This document shows positions 1 through 9,161 of a stretch of 64,000 bases of DNA, piece by piece; within the stretch, counting starts at the first letter, position 1, and each line of letters starts with the position of its first letter. A program made the position numbers and the translations under genes. The DNA comes from Bdellovibrio bacteriovorus (lineage in GTDB: Bacteria > Bdellovibrionota > Bdellovibrionia > Bdellovibrionales > Bdellovibrionaceae): the NCBI RefSeq assembly GCF_001592745.1, contig NZ_LUKD01000006.1, positions 166,120 to 230,119 on the forward strand, in the 5' to 3' direction. Below the pieces are notes generated by a model that saw only the letters and a list, made by a program, of their open reading frames with translations, searched no databases and was not told the origin of the DNA.

Positions 1-93
1 CTTACAAACAATTAAGAACAATAACCAAGAAAAAAGAAGAAGCACAAAAAACTACCCAATCTCTCCCCCTCCGGCGAAGCCCAGAAAAGAGCG

Positions 94-242
94 ACCAAAT
101 CTTCCCCATCAAAATTCAAGTTCCACAGCAACCCAAAACCAACACGAAGCCGAAAAACCACGACGAAGCAAAGAAACCCTAAACAAAGAGAAACAAAAAA
201 GAGCGAGGACTGTCCGAAGAATTTTGATGGGGAAGATTTGGT
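94..242. repeat. 149-bp element bounded by perfect 24-bp inverted repeats
   Basis: Positions 94-117 are the exact reverse complement of 219-242, 24 of 24 bases, with a 101-base A-rich interior that holds no credible gene. The right arm ends inside the tRNA-Leu gene: its last four bases are the complement of the tRNA discriminator base and encoded CCA. The triplet gcg lies directly outside both arms (91-93 and 243-245), which could be a target duplication. A miniature inverted-repeat element or an RNA hairpin downstream of the tRNA are both possible. The repeat is seen; its nature is inferred. Confidence 0.75.
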
Positions 243-324
243 GCGGGTGGAGGGACTTGAACCCCCACGGACGTGAATCCAAGAGATTTTGAGTCTCTCG
301 TGGCTACCATTACACCACACCCGC
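239..324 (-). tRNA. tRNA-Leu (anticodon CAA), CCA encoded
   Basis: Read on the minus strand, the gene starts at 324 with the seven-base acceptor GCGGGTG, which pairs with CACCCGC at 243-249, followed by discriminator A and an encoded CCA (239-241). The anticodon arm is AGAGA / TCTCT around loop CTCAAAA, giving anticodon CAA, which reads UUG leucine codons. The long variable region fits a class II leucine tRNA, and the T-arm has the GGTTCAAGTCC pattern. The mature end coincides with the edge of the inverted repeat at 94-242. Confidence 0.95.
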
Positions 325-336
325 GTAGAGGGATAT

Positions 337-365
337 TTTTTAAAGAAATTACCCCAAATACTCAA
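337..365 (-). promoter_or_regulatory. candidate promoter of tRNA-Leu
   Basis: On the minus strand TTGAGT (360-365) is followed after 17 bases by TAAAAA (337-342), a sigma-70-like -35/-10 pair ending about 12 bases before the tRNA 5' end. The rest of 325-507 shows no gene. Confidence 0.5.
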
Positions 366-507
366 GATCTTTTTTTAAAATCTGCCGCGAAAACCCAAAA
401 AAGCCCGCATTTAAGCCAATATTGCCTAAAAACCAGGCTTCTTTCTGAGGTTTCCATGAGGCAAACACCCTTCGCAATCCCTTTTCAGGCTTCGAAATGA
501 ACTAAAC

Positions 508-1239
508 TTATTTTTTAGCGTAGCCCAGATAAGATAAGAGCAATGAAGACGACAGTTTAAACTTCAGCCCTTCCGGAACGACGCCAGAAAAATAGTTTTT
601 TAAAGGAATCGTTGAGAAATCCATTTTTAAACCCGTCATTTCTTCAACTCTCATGTCAGCCCTTTTGCAGTAGTCTCGCAATTCATCAGGCTTAATAAAA
701 TATTCTATCACGTGCATATCTTTGGGGGTGTTCTTCACCATCCACTCGATCATTTTGATGACGAGAAACCACGAAAGCCAATGACGATTGAAAGTGTTAA
801 AGAAAAACAAGCCGCCGGGCTTAAGAACCCGTGAGGCCTCTTTGATGAAAACTTGGGGATTTTCAATATGCTCCAAAAAATCCATGGCCGTTACGACTTC
901 AAAATGTTCATCGGGAAACGGCAAATGAAACGCATCGGCCTTCAAGTAACGGACTTTCTGAGTGACGTCATACTTTTTAGCGATCTGTAAAGAGGCTTCT
1001 GAAATATCAATGCCCGTGACTGTGAAACCCTCTTTAGCCAGAGCATTGCTGACAAAACCTCCCCCGCACCCCACATCCAGAATATGGGCTTGAGAAAAGT
1101 GCTGGCGAATTCTTACAAGAGCCCACGGAATTTTGACGTCAGACTCAGCTCGCAAGAGTGCGACTGGGTCATCAAATGCCGTGTACCAGCGATCGCCGTA
1201 GCTTTCGTAAAAGGAATTATTCACTTTGTGCAGTGGCAA
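508..1239 (-). CDS. ubiG: UbiG-type quinone O-methyltransferase
   Basis: 243 residues, the usual length of UbiG, which methylates hydroxyl groups in ubiquinone synthesis using S-adenosylmethionine. The N-terminus carries FYESYGDRWYTAFDDPVALLRAE-like residues typical of UbiG. The SAM-binding motif I is DVGCGGGF near residue 55, motif II has GIDISEASL, and the post-motif region has DFLEHIENP. These are class I Rossmann methyltransferase signatures. The protein is cytosolic or membrane-associated, with no signal peptide. It stands alone between the tRNA and a lipoprotein gene on the same strand. Another class I methyltransferase of quinone or small-molecule specificity is the main alternative, since no other ubi gene lies nearby. 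Confidence 0.8.
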   Translation of the reverse strand: MPLHKVNNSFYESYGDRWYTAFDDPVALLRAESDVKIPWALVRIRQHFSQAHILDVGCGGGFVSNALAKEGFTVTGIDISEASLQIAKKYDVTQKVRYLKADAFHLPFPDEHFEVVTAMDFLEHIENPQVFIKEASRVLKPGGLFFFNTFNRHWLSWFLVIKMIEWMVKNTPKDMHVIEYFIKPDELRDYCKRADMRVEEMTGLKMDFSTIPLKNYFSGVVPEGLKFKLSSSLLLSYLGYAKK

Positions 1240-1326
1240 GGCTCTCCCTTTTCGTGGTCTTCTTTAACAGCATTCGCTGTCAGCGCCCGAATGGGAACAT
1301 GTTTTTTCTCGCTTCACGTTCTAGTT

Positions 1327-4300
1327 CTAATTAGTGAGACCAAAAACAGTGCGAGGGTGCACCAACGTATCGCCAGTTCCCAGAACTCCGGTCGAATTAT
1401 CGCCCATGCACTTAAGTTCTCCCGTACTTAACACAAAGCAAGTGGCATTTGCTCCGGTACTTACGTCAACCACTCCTGCTGAAACTACGGTGGCAGGACC
1501 TCCCGACCAGCAGACATTGGATGTATGGCCCACACCGAGTTCACCACTTGAGTTCGTACCCCAGCATTGCAATTTACCTTCATCTCCCGTGATCACACAC
1601 ACAGCATAAGGGCCCACTGAATACTTACGAACATCTGCCATCATAAACTTAGGCGTCGATGAGTTTGTTCCAAGACATGCCGGCTGTCCTGCCCCCCAAC
1701 AACTGAGGTCGCCATTCTTCTGAAGAGCACAGCCGATGGGTTGGGAAAATCCTCCACCAAGAATCACACTGCTGACGTCTTCTAAAGTCGGTGTTGTCGG
1801 CAGTGTGTTTTGCGCTGTCGTCGTTCCGTTACCCAGTTGGTTGTTCTGATTTTTTCCCCAGCAATAAAGTTTGTCATCCATGGAAACGTAACAGGCACTG
1901 CTGTACTCCATTTCCACATCGCGAACTCCACTGGCTTTAACTACAACTGGTGTCGGCTGAAAAGTCGTAGAGCCCGGCTTAGCTTGCCCGTCACTATTGG
2001 CACCCCAGCAGCGAAGCTCACCGCTTTTGAGGACTGCGCAACCACCGTCTTCATTCAGGCTGACTTTTTCTACGTTCTTATCAATAAGAAGTTTTGGCGA
2101 TTTATAACTTGCCATCGCTCCCATGCCCATACTTCCTAAAGCCGAGTTCTGTCCCCAACAACGAAGTTCACCGAAAGTGGAAATCGCACAGCTGCGCTCG
2201 CGATCTGTGATGATTTGACTTTGGTTGCGTGCCAGAGCCTGCGTCGGAACCAGACGGTTGATGATCGTGCGATCTCCAATTTGCCCCCCATTGTTGCGTC
2301 CCCAACATTGAACTTCGCCGGTAGCCAGTAAAGCGCAGATATGACGATAAAGACCGTTTCCATGTACGGCAATCTTCGCAACACCCGAGGGAATCACGGT
2401 CACCGGCGTCTTGCGAGTCAAGCTCTCGCTGCTGGCTCCCCAACAACGCACACTGGAATCACTCATCAACACACATTTAGGAGGGCTTAAACGATAGGTC
2501 ACATCTAAGAAGGACGAAACTCCTTCAGGAATAATTTTAGTGGGCGCCAAATTTGCCAAGCTGTTATAGCTGGGCACATCCACGCCCCATCCCCAACACC
2601 ACATAGATCCATCTGTTTTAATCCCACAAATAGCCGAACCCACGGGCATGGTTTGAACGTAATCCGTCGGCATCTGCACCGGTGTGGAAATATGTGTCGG
2701 CGTCGCCGTACCGGGAGTGAGTTGTGCGTTGTAATTGGAACCCCAACAATAGTTCGTGCGGGTCAACGGAGCGCCCTCTTCCTTCTGGGTGCAGATATTG
2801 GTATTATTCATGAAGAACGACGTGACGTTTGTATCGATAGGGGCCGCAGGAAAAGTTTTGATTTGGGTCGCCGACGCCGTCTGTGTGCCGTTGTGCCCCC
2901 AACAGTAAAGATCTTTGTTCGTTTTTATCACGCAGATACTTTCAACTGCTCCAGACATGATTTTCACTTTCGCCACTTGGTCGGTCACCTTTATAGCACT
3001 GGCGAAAGGGCGGTTCTGAGCGGTGTTCCCTTGCGCCATGATTCCGGTCGATTCATATCCCCAACACATCAAATCTTTTGTGGCGTTATTTTTAACATAG
3101 CAAATGACATTGGGATGTAAGGTAAAGGTCAAAACTCCCGATGCGATGACTTTGACAGGATTAGGATGAAGCTTGCCGCCCGAAGATCCCGGGAACAAAA
3201 GACCCATATTGTCTTTTCCCCAGCACCACAGCTCTTCACTGGAGTTTAAGGCGCAAGCCACACTGTGACTCAATTCAAAATGTTCGACGTCACTGATGAC
3301 AACCGAACTCACAGAAGAGGTGGAAGTGTAAGTCCCATTTCCCAACTGCCCAGAAGAGTTATCTCCCCAGCACTTCAAATCTTTATTTGAAAAAAGGGCA
3401 CAACTAAAATCATATCCCTTGCTCATCGACACGACGGCGGGAGCGACACCACTATCATTGTCTTTAATATGAATTTCATGGAAAGAGACATCTCCGCCAT
3501 TGCCTAAAGAGTTTCTTGAGAGCACTAAACGCAGGCGCTCTTCACTTTCTGGCACAGTATCTTCGGTGATTTGCACAGTCAGATACTTCAGTTGATCGCC
3601 GACGGCAAATTGCACTTCGCGAGACGATAAAACATAGTCGCCGCTATCGGCCTCACCCAAAACACTGATACTGACTTTAAAAGGAATCGGTGCGGGCGCA
3701 CTTAAACTGATAGGTACGTTGATGCTCCCCACGTTTTCACTGACGATTTGAGTACTGGAAAGAAAGGACGCCGTTAAAGGTGTCGTGTAAGTCAAAACAC
3801 CCGTTGTATCTTTAACGGGAAGATCAATCACCGCAGTTTCATTGGCTGGGTTTACGATGGAACCGCCATTCAGATCAATTGCCGTGGGAAGCTCAATTCC
3901 ATCTGTGTCGTTGTCTCCGACGACAACTTCATAACGGAATAAAAGTTCTGAATCTGAGATTTGTGAAATCAAATTCACTAAGCGTGTGTTGCCCGCGACC
4001 TTCACCGGAATGCGCGGCGATCCTGTCACCGTGATCGGTTGGTCATATTTAACAATGATCTCTAAACTTGTTCCATCTAGATAGACGTCTGTTTGCGGGG
4101 CGCTGAGTTTTTTTACTTCGGGAATTGTACGAATCAGAATCGGCGTTGTTTTCGACAGCGACTCATCCGCGCCCGGATCTGGCAGCTTTGTCAAATTATT
4201 GAAATCTTCGGTCGTACCTTGGACTTCTTGGGCCGGCTCGATAGTTCCGCCATTCAAAGACAACGCGGTGGAACTGGTGTAATCCAAAGTCGGCGCTGAA

Positions 4301-4677
4301 TCACCCGCCACGACAGAATACTCAAAAGTTAAAATGTCAGTGCCCGTACCGGAAACGTAATAGGCCGTTCTTTTCACACTACCCGTTTCAAGCTCGATAC
4401 TAGGAACGCCCGTAACATTCACAGGCCCAGAAAAATGCACCTGGATGGGGACGATCTGCGCCGTCGTAAATCGAGGAACTGAAAAAGCCGAGACTGACGA
4501 AGCTCCCGCGGTGTCGGCATCTACTTTGGTCACTTTAGGAACGGGAGGCAACGCAGGCGTCGACGGAAGAATCTCTTTCGTCATCCGACCAAAAAAATCA
4601 GCGCGCATTTGTCCACACCCCGTTAGCAGACACAAAAGTCCCGCCGCGAGTGTTCGTCTTAAAACGCTCCTCTTCAT
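1327..4677 (-). CDS. surface lipoprotein with Calx-beta domain and 14 RCC1-like blades
   Basis: 1116 residues from the ATG at 4677, chosen because a GGAGG lies about nine bases upstream and the protein then opens with a lipoprotein signal (LLTGC, Cys21); an in-frame ATG 45 bases earlier lacks this. Gly follows the lipid-modified Cys, suggesting outer-membrane sorting. Residues 60-310 hold two repeated beta-sandwich segments ending in Y-T or D-Y-T motifs. A Calx-beta domain follows (about 310-410, with EDTVPESEE and IKDND). The rest has 14 copies of C-x(8-15)-C-W-G, each with two cysteines, the last reading CMG. This matches RCC1 propeller blades (two sevens). Binding or adhesion is likely; no enzyme motif is seen. 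Exact function unknown. Confidence 0.85.
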   Translation of the reverse strand: MKRSVLRRTLAAGLLCLLTGCGQMRADFFGRMTKEILPSTPALPPVPKVTKVDADTAGASSVSAFSVPRFTTAQIVPIQVHFSGPVNVTGVPSIELETGSVKRTAYYVSGTGTDILTFEYSVVAGDSAPTLDYTSSTALSLNGGTIEPAQEVQGTTEDFNNLTKLPDPGADESLSKTTPILIRTIPEVKKLSAPQTDVYLDGTSLEIIVKYDQPITVTGSPRIPVKVAGNTRLVNLISQISDSELLFRYEVVVGDNDTDGIELPTAIDLNGGSIVNPANETAVIDLPVKDTTGVLTYTTPLTASFLSSTQIVSENVGSINVPISLSAPAPIPFKVSISVLGEADSGDYVLSSREVQFAVGDQLKYLTVQITEDTVPESEERLRLVLSRNSLGNGGDVSFHEIHIKDNDSGVAPAVVSMSKGYDFSCALFSNKDLKCWGDNSSGQLGNGTYTSTSSVSSVVISDVEHFELSHSVACALNSSEELWCWGKDNMGLLFPGSSGGKLHPNPVKVIASGVLTFTLHPNVICYVKNNATKDLMCWGYESTGIMAQGNTAQNRPFASAIKVTDQVAKVKIMSGAVESICVIKTNKDLYCWGHNGTQTASATQIKTFPAAPIDTNVTSFFMNNTNICTQKEEGAPLTRTNYCWGSNYNAQLTPGTATPTHISTPVQMPTDYVQTMPVGSAICGIKTDGSMWCWGWGVDVPSYNSLANLAPTKIIPEGVSSFLDVTYRLSPPKCVLMSDSSVRCWGASSESLTRKTPVTVIPSGVAKIAVHGNGLYRHICALLATGEVQCWGRNNGGQIGDRTIINRLVPTQALARNQSQIITDRERSCAISTFGELRCWGQNSALGSMGMGAMASYKSPKLLIDKNVEKVSLNEDGGCAVLKSGELRCWGANSDGQAKPGSTTFQPTPVVVKASGVRDVEMEYSSACYVSMDDKLYCWGKNQNNQLGNGTTTAQNTLPTTPTLEDVSSVILGGGFSQPIGCALQKNGDLSCWGAGQPACLGTNSSTPKFMMADVRKYSVGPYAVCVITGDEGKLQCWGTNSSGELGVGHTSNVCWSGGPATVVSAGVVDVSTGANATCFVLSTGELKCMGDNSTGVLGTGDTLVHPRTVFGLTN

Positions 4678-4906
4678 CTCAAAAGGCCTCCACAATGTTC
4701 CATCCAGGGGCTCATCGGTCAAAAGTGAGCCCTTTTATAGGTAAAAATACGAAGTTACCGCCTAGGGATGCGAATCAAGTCCGTGAACTTCCATGACCGT
4801 CTCATATTCATTCGAATTGTTTCCGGAAAGGAAAAACTCAATTCGGTTTTTACCGGATTGTTTCTGGTTCAAAACTAACCTAGGCTAAATACCGTTAGGA
4901 GATGCT

Positions 4907-5929
4907 ATGGAATACAGAAAATTATTAGGCAGTGGTCTTGACGTACCTGTGATGAGCTTTGGAACAGCGACTTTCGGCGGCGGCAATGAGTTTTTTAAAG
5001 CGTGGGGAAGTACGGACCTCAAAGAAGCCCAACGGCTGATCGGAGTTTGCTTAGACAATGGCTTGAACCTTTTTGATACCGCCAATGTTTATTCTCAAGG
5101 CATGTCCGAAGAAATTTTGGGTGCCGCCATTGAAGGTAAGCGCCATCAAGTTTTGCTTTCAACAAAGTCAACTTTCAGGATGGGAGAAGGTCCCAACAAA
5201 TCAGGATCGACTCGTTGGAACATCATGAAGGAATGCGAAGACAGCCTTCGCCGTTTGAAAACGGATTATATCGATCTTTATACTATGCATGGATTTGATG
5301 CGAATACTCCCGTGGAGGAAACTCTGCGCGCGCTGGATGATCTGATCACTGCGGGTAAAATTCGCTATATTGGGGCCTCCAATTTTTCAGGCTGGCATTT
5401 AATGAAATCACTGACGGTTTCAGAACGCTATGGATGGAGCAAATATGTAGCTCACCAAGCCTACTACTCTTTAGCCGGCCGTGAATTTGAATGGGAATTG
5501 ATGCCACTTGCATTAGATCAAAAAGTGTCGACATTTGTTTGGAGTCCACTAGCTGGAGGCGCTCTCTCAGGAAAATTCCGTCGCAATCAGCCTCCTCCCG
5601 CAGGAAGCCGTTCCTCACAAATTGATTTTGTGGTGTCTGCGAAATCAGATGCTTTACACAATATCGTCGATGCTTTGGATGAAATTTCCAAAGAAACCGG
5701 TAAGACGATTCCCCAAGTGGCGCTAAACTGGGTGATGAATCGCCCTTCTGTGACAAGCATTGTGATTGGTGCGCGCAACGAAGAACAACTCAAGCACAAT
5801 TTCGGAGCTTTGGGTTGGAAGTTGTCAGCAGAGCACGTAGCAAAACTTGATAAAGTCAGTGCCGTAAAACCTATTTATCCGTACTGGCATCAGCATGGTG
5901 ACAGAGAGCTTATTCCTTCACCAATCTAG
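4907..5929 (+). CDS. aldo/keto reductase
   Basis: 340 residues with a TIM-barrel aldo/keto reductase pattern; these enzymes reduce carbonyls with NADPH. The family tetrad is visible as Asp57, Tyr62, Lys87 and His128 (FDTANVY, STKSTF, TMHGFD). The cofactor loop SNFSGW and the C-terminal IVIGARNEEQL are also typical. The start ATG has TAGGAG seven bases upstream. The protein is cytosolic and monocistronic; its stop abuts the stop of the convergent serine hydrolase gene. Sequence style is that of the YajO/Tas branch, but substrate cannot be read from sequence. Confidence 0.93.
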   Translation: MEYRKLLGSGLDVPVMSFGTATFGGGNEFFKAWGSTDLKEAQRLIGVCLDNGLNLFDTANVYSQGMSEEILGAAIEGKRHQVLLSTKSTFRMGEGPNKSGSTRWNIMKECEDSLRRLKTDYIDLYTMHGFDANTPVEETLRALDDLITAGKIRYIGASNFSGWHLMKSLTVSERYGWSKYVAHQAYYSLAGREFEWELMPLALDQKVSTFVWSPLAGGALSGKFRRNQPPPAGSRSSQIDFVVSAKSDALHNIVDALDEISKETGKTIPQVALNWVMNRPSVTSIVIGARNEEQLKHNFGALGWKLSAEHVAKLDKVSAVKPIYPYWHQHGDRELIPSPI

Positions 5930-6958
5930 TTAGAAGTTCTTAAAGGCGCCCTCCTCAGTGAGGGCGTCTGCCATTTTCTTTAAGGCTTTTTCTGCCCCCG
6001 CCTGATCAAGATACTTTTCCGCACAAGCCACGATCACTGTCTTTTGTTGCGCATTCTTTTTGGAAGTGACAATTCCCACATTGCACATGCGAGCGACCTG
6101 AGTCCCCGTCTTTTGTGCAAAAAGGATGTCGTTCGGAAGGCCGGCTTTCAGTCGATTTTCGCCCGTTTTCATTTTTTGCATGTAAGTTAAAACAAGCTCT
6201 GTGTGCTTTTTATTAAGAATTTGTCCTTGGGAAAGCTTTTCTAACAACGACCCGAAACTTCGTAAGCTTGTCGAATTCAATCCACGCGCATAATATTTTT
6301 CAAAAGCCTCTTCGATACTGGTCGCTTTTAATTCACTAGTAGGAACTTGAATCCGTTTAACGAAAGCTTCATAGCGTTTTGAAACGGGAAATTTCTTCAG
6401 CTCAATAAAATCTATGTTGGACAGTGTGCGCGCTTTGGGATGAATTTCTGAATAGGCATCATAACGCACTTGCAGAATGGTGGTTAAAGGAGCAAAGTCC
6501 GGCGCTAATTCATGGGTGGTCTTATTGAGAGTCTCTATTCCCATCAATTTGATCAACATGTCAGTCGCCGTACTGTCGGATTGTTCCAGCATATTTCTTA
6601 GCAGATGTTGCACGGTAAAACTTTTTCCGGGATCCTGCCAAAGTAAGTCTCCAGCGCCGTCGACGTAATCACTTTGCTTTAACGTCAGTTTTTTTTGCAG
6701 ATCTATGTGTCCCTTTTCCACTTCTTTAAGCAGAGCAATCGCCACCGGGATCTTGATGGTCGAAGCCAGATACCATCTTTTATCAGCTTGAAATTCGCAG
6801 ATAGATCCGTCCTTCAAAGATTTTACGAAAATCCCGAGATCTCCCGGAAAGGAGTCATCAAGCTGCGACATATTCGTCAAACAAGAAGCCGTCCAATTTT
6901 TCTGAGCCACCGCAGGAAAGGCCAATAGCCATGTCAGAAAAACGACGGCGAATTTCAT
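5930..6958 (-). CDS. secreted serine hydrolase, class A beta-lactamase fold (paralogue 1)
   Basis: 342 residues with a cleavable signal peptide (MKFAVVFLTW to VAQ), so periplasmic or secreted. The penicillin-recognising fold is shown by S-T-I-K near residue 67 (SxxK), S-D-S near 132 (where class A enzymes have S-D-N) and K-T-G near 285. A clear omega-loop Glu-x-x-x-Asn was not recognised, so hydrolysis of antibiotics is uncertain; a peptidoglycan or peptide hydrolase is as likely. Its ATG overlaps the stop of the upstream paralogue by four bases (ATGA), implying translational coupling. The two proteins are clearly duplicated. Confidence 0.85.
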   Translation of the reverse strand: MKFAVVFLTWLLAFPAVAQKNWTASCLTNMSQLDDSFPGDLGIFVKSLKDGSICEFQADKRWYLASTIKIPVAIALLKEVEKGHIDLQKKLTLKQSDYVDGAGDLLWQDPGKSFTVQHLLRNMLEQSDSTATDMLIKLMGIETLNKTTHELAPDFAPLTTILQVRYDAYSEIHPKARTLSNIDFIELKKFPVSKRYEAFVKRIQVPTSELKATSIEEAFEKYYARGLNSTSLRSFGSLLEKLSQGQILNKKHTELVLTYMQKMKTGENRLKAGLPNDILFAQKTGTQVARMCNVGIVTSKKNAQQKTVIVACAEKYLDQAGAEKALKKMADALTEEGAFKNF

Positions 6959-7995
6959 AGAATGCCCGCCTTATGTAAAACCGTGCCGACACTTCTTAAA
7001 GCGGACTCCGCCATGTCCAAGGATTCAAAGTCTTTGACACAAGCGGCGATCACAATCCCTGTTTTCAGTTCGGATTTTTTATCCCAGGCGATGCCGAAAT
7101 CACAAATACGCGAATGCTGTGTCCCCGTTTTATGAGCAAAGGAATATTTCTTGGGAAGTCCTGCTTTGATGCGACGTTGACCGGTTTGCACTTTCGTCAT
7201 CGTATCGATCAGAAACTTCTGTGTGGAATCCCCCAATATTTTTCCTTCAGCCACTTTCTCTAGAAGTTCAGCATAGGCTTTCAAGGTCGCGGAATTGAGT
7301 TTCTTAGAATAGTAATTGTCGTAAGCCTCGTCCAAGGTTTTACATTTAAACTCTTTCGTATCCACACCTAGCATTTGTGACAGACGACGAAATTTCACTT
7401 CATCCCCTTGTGAACGCTTTAGCAAAATAAAATCCGGCCCTTGAAGTTTTTCTGACGACGGATGCACTTCGGAATAAAGACGGCGGCGAACATCGGCTAA
7501 TGTGGTGATCGCGGTGAATCCGCCAGGAACTAAATCCTGAACACAGCTGTTCACAGACTCTAATCCGGCCTGGCGAATCAAAAGATCACTCGCGGTATTA
7601 TCGCTATATATAATGGCTTGCTCCATTAGAAATTTTACGGAGAGTTTGCTTCCGGCTTTTTTTGAGTTCGTGTAACCCGCGCCATCCACGAAGTCCTCTT
7701 TGCGAAGTTCAATCTGCGAATCCAAAGTGTACTTCTTCTGATCCACCTGACGAAGATTTTCCAATACAATTGGAAGCTTCACTCCTGAAGCCACATACCA
7801 CAAGTCATCACCACGATAGGAAAGAATTTCTCCGGTGCTTAGATTTTTGACAAAGACGCCCAATTGAATTGGTTGTTTTGCCTCAAGCTCTTTCAAACTT
7901 TCTTCAAAGGTCTTCGAACTCGCCCATGCCGGCGCTTTCACCAATGTCACAGTCAAAGCAAAGGTTATGGCTCTTAAGATTCTTTTGAAATCCAA
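6955..7995 (-). CDS. secreted serine hydrolase, class A beta-lactamase fold (paralogue 2)
   Basis: About 346 residues. The open frame starts at a TTG at 8013, but TTG at 7995 has AAGGG seven bases upstream and gives a clean signal peptide ending APAWA, so I prefer it; no ATG is available near the signal. Catalytic motifs are S-G-V-K (SxxK), Y-S-D-N (the class A S-D-N, unlike the neighbour's S-D-S) and H-K-T-G-T. It shares YSEVHP-type and GLPKK/GLPND-type segments with paralogue 1. The gene overlaps the upstream acyltransferase by about 22 bases and the downstream paralogue by four, so the three form one operon. Substrate unknown. Confidence 0.83.
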   Translation of the reverse strand: MDFKRILRAITFALTVTLVKAPAWASSKTFEESLKELEAKQPIQLGVFVKNLSTGEILSYRGDDLWYVASGVKLPIVLENLRQVDQKKYTLDSQIELRKEDFVDGAGYTNSKKAGSKLSVKFLMEQAIIYSDNTASDLLIRQAGLESVNSCVQDLVPGGFTAITTLADVRRRLYSEVHPSSEKLQGPDFILLKRSQGDEVKFRRLSQMLGVDTKEFKCKTLDEAYDNYYSKKLNSATLKAYAELLEKVAEGKILGDSTQKFLIDTMTKVQTGQRRIKAGLPKKYSFAHKTGTQHSRICDFGIAWDKKSELKTGIVIAACVKDFESLDMAESALRSVGTVLHKAGIL

Positions 7996-9035
7996 TTTTT
8001 TACCCTTATCCAAATGGCCGTTAGTAAAATTAATAACAAGGTGAGATTCAAAGCGTGTTGATAGGTTATTTTATGCCAATAATCGAATAAATACCTATAG
8101 AAAACGAAGATCACAAAGATGTGAAAGACGAAGGCGCCCAACGCATCAGACCCGATGATGGTCACGGGTTTCAAGACCAAAGCCAGAAGATTTCCTCCCG
8201 CTAAACTGAGAGACACTATGAAAAATGCCAACGCCATGCTGAATAACATAAATGAAGCGTCGGGAGGATGTTTGCCTTCGTTCATAGCTAACGAAATCAA
8301 AGTTTCTTGCAGATTTTCTGGCGCATGCAAGACGAAAGCGACCGCCAGAAGAAGGCCTCCCGCAAAAACTGAAGCCGCGAGTATCATTCTTCTTTTGATG
8401 CTTTCATAACATTTTCGAGTCATTTCACCTAACATCAGTCCGACCATCACAATCGGTAAACGTGTCAGCTGTCCCCAGGTGTAAAAATCCTCGTGCTCAA
8501 CCAGAATGGCTTTAAGTCCCACACTGCCGAAATCAAAATTGTTGAAAAGATAAATCGCGGTGTACGTTGTAAAGCCTATACAGATCAACTGCCCCCACCA
8601 CCGCAGCTTTTTCCACAACGGAAGGAAGAACGGAATCCATAATAAAGCGATCCCATAGAACCCCAGAATTTCTGAATAAACGGCGAAGGCGCGATACAAA
8701 AGAACGTCGAGGATTTCCTGACGTTCATACAAAGAAAACATTTCGACGATACATAGAACCTTATACCAAAAAAGAATTTTCAGCCCGCGAAAGAACAACC
8801 TCTTTCTTTTTTGGGGCCAGTCTTCGCGATCCACGGCCGGAACAAATGCCACTGCCAAAGTGATTCCGAAAACCAGAAAAAAACACGTGGAAGCTCCTTT
8901 CGTTAAAAGATGAATTGGAACGAGCCCCCATGAGGGGAACTCTTCGAATGGAACAAGCCCTTTAATCCCATGACTTAGGATCATAAGAACGACCGCAATT
9001 CCTCGTGCTAAATCAATGGCTCTGATTCTTTCCAC
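7974..9035 (-). CDS. DUF1624-type membrane acyltransferase
   Basis: 353 residues and about ten hydrophobic segments. The N-terminal RIRAIDLARGIAVVLMILSH matches the start of the DUF1624 / heparan-alpha-glucosaminide N-acetyltransferase catalytic family, where the conserved His of the first membrane helix is needed for acetyl transfer across the membrane. Members acylate surface or periplasmic sugars. It is first in an operon with two serine hydrolases of beta-lactamase fold, which suggests the three act on the same envelope polymer, perhaps peptidoglycan; that link is inference. The last 22-40 bases overlap the next gene. Confidence 0.75.
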   Translation of the reverse strand: MERIRAIDLARGIAVVLMILSHGIKGLVPFEEFPSWGLVPIHLLTKGASTCFFLVFGITLAVAFVPAVDREDWPQKRKRLFFRGLKILFWYKVLCIVEMFSLYERQEILDVLLYRAFAVYSEILGFYGIALLWIPFFLPLWKKLRWWGQLICIGFTTYTAIYLFNNFDFGSVGLKAILVEHEDFYTWGQLTRLPIVMVGLMLGEMTRKCYESIKRRMILAASVFAGGLLLAVAFVLHAPENLQETLISLAMNEGKHPPDASFMLFSMALAFFIVSLSLAGGNLLALVLKPVTIIGSDALGAFVFHIFVIFVFYRYLFDYWHKITYQHALNLTLLLILLTAIWIRVKNWISKES

Positions 9036-9161
9036 AGGATATTTTCGCTACTCATTGTCCTCAGAAGTAGCTGTTTTCCAGCAGAAACAACCACTTAGCT
9101 GTGACGCAATGGACCGAGGGTGGAGCTTGAGGCAAGATTCTATCTATCGTATAAAACCAAC

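Noticed and set aside
12..365. Phe/Leu-rich minus-strand frame across the tRNA and inverted repeat
   Set aside because: It runs through the tRNA gene and has no ribosome site or protein-like composition.
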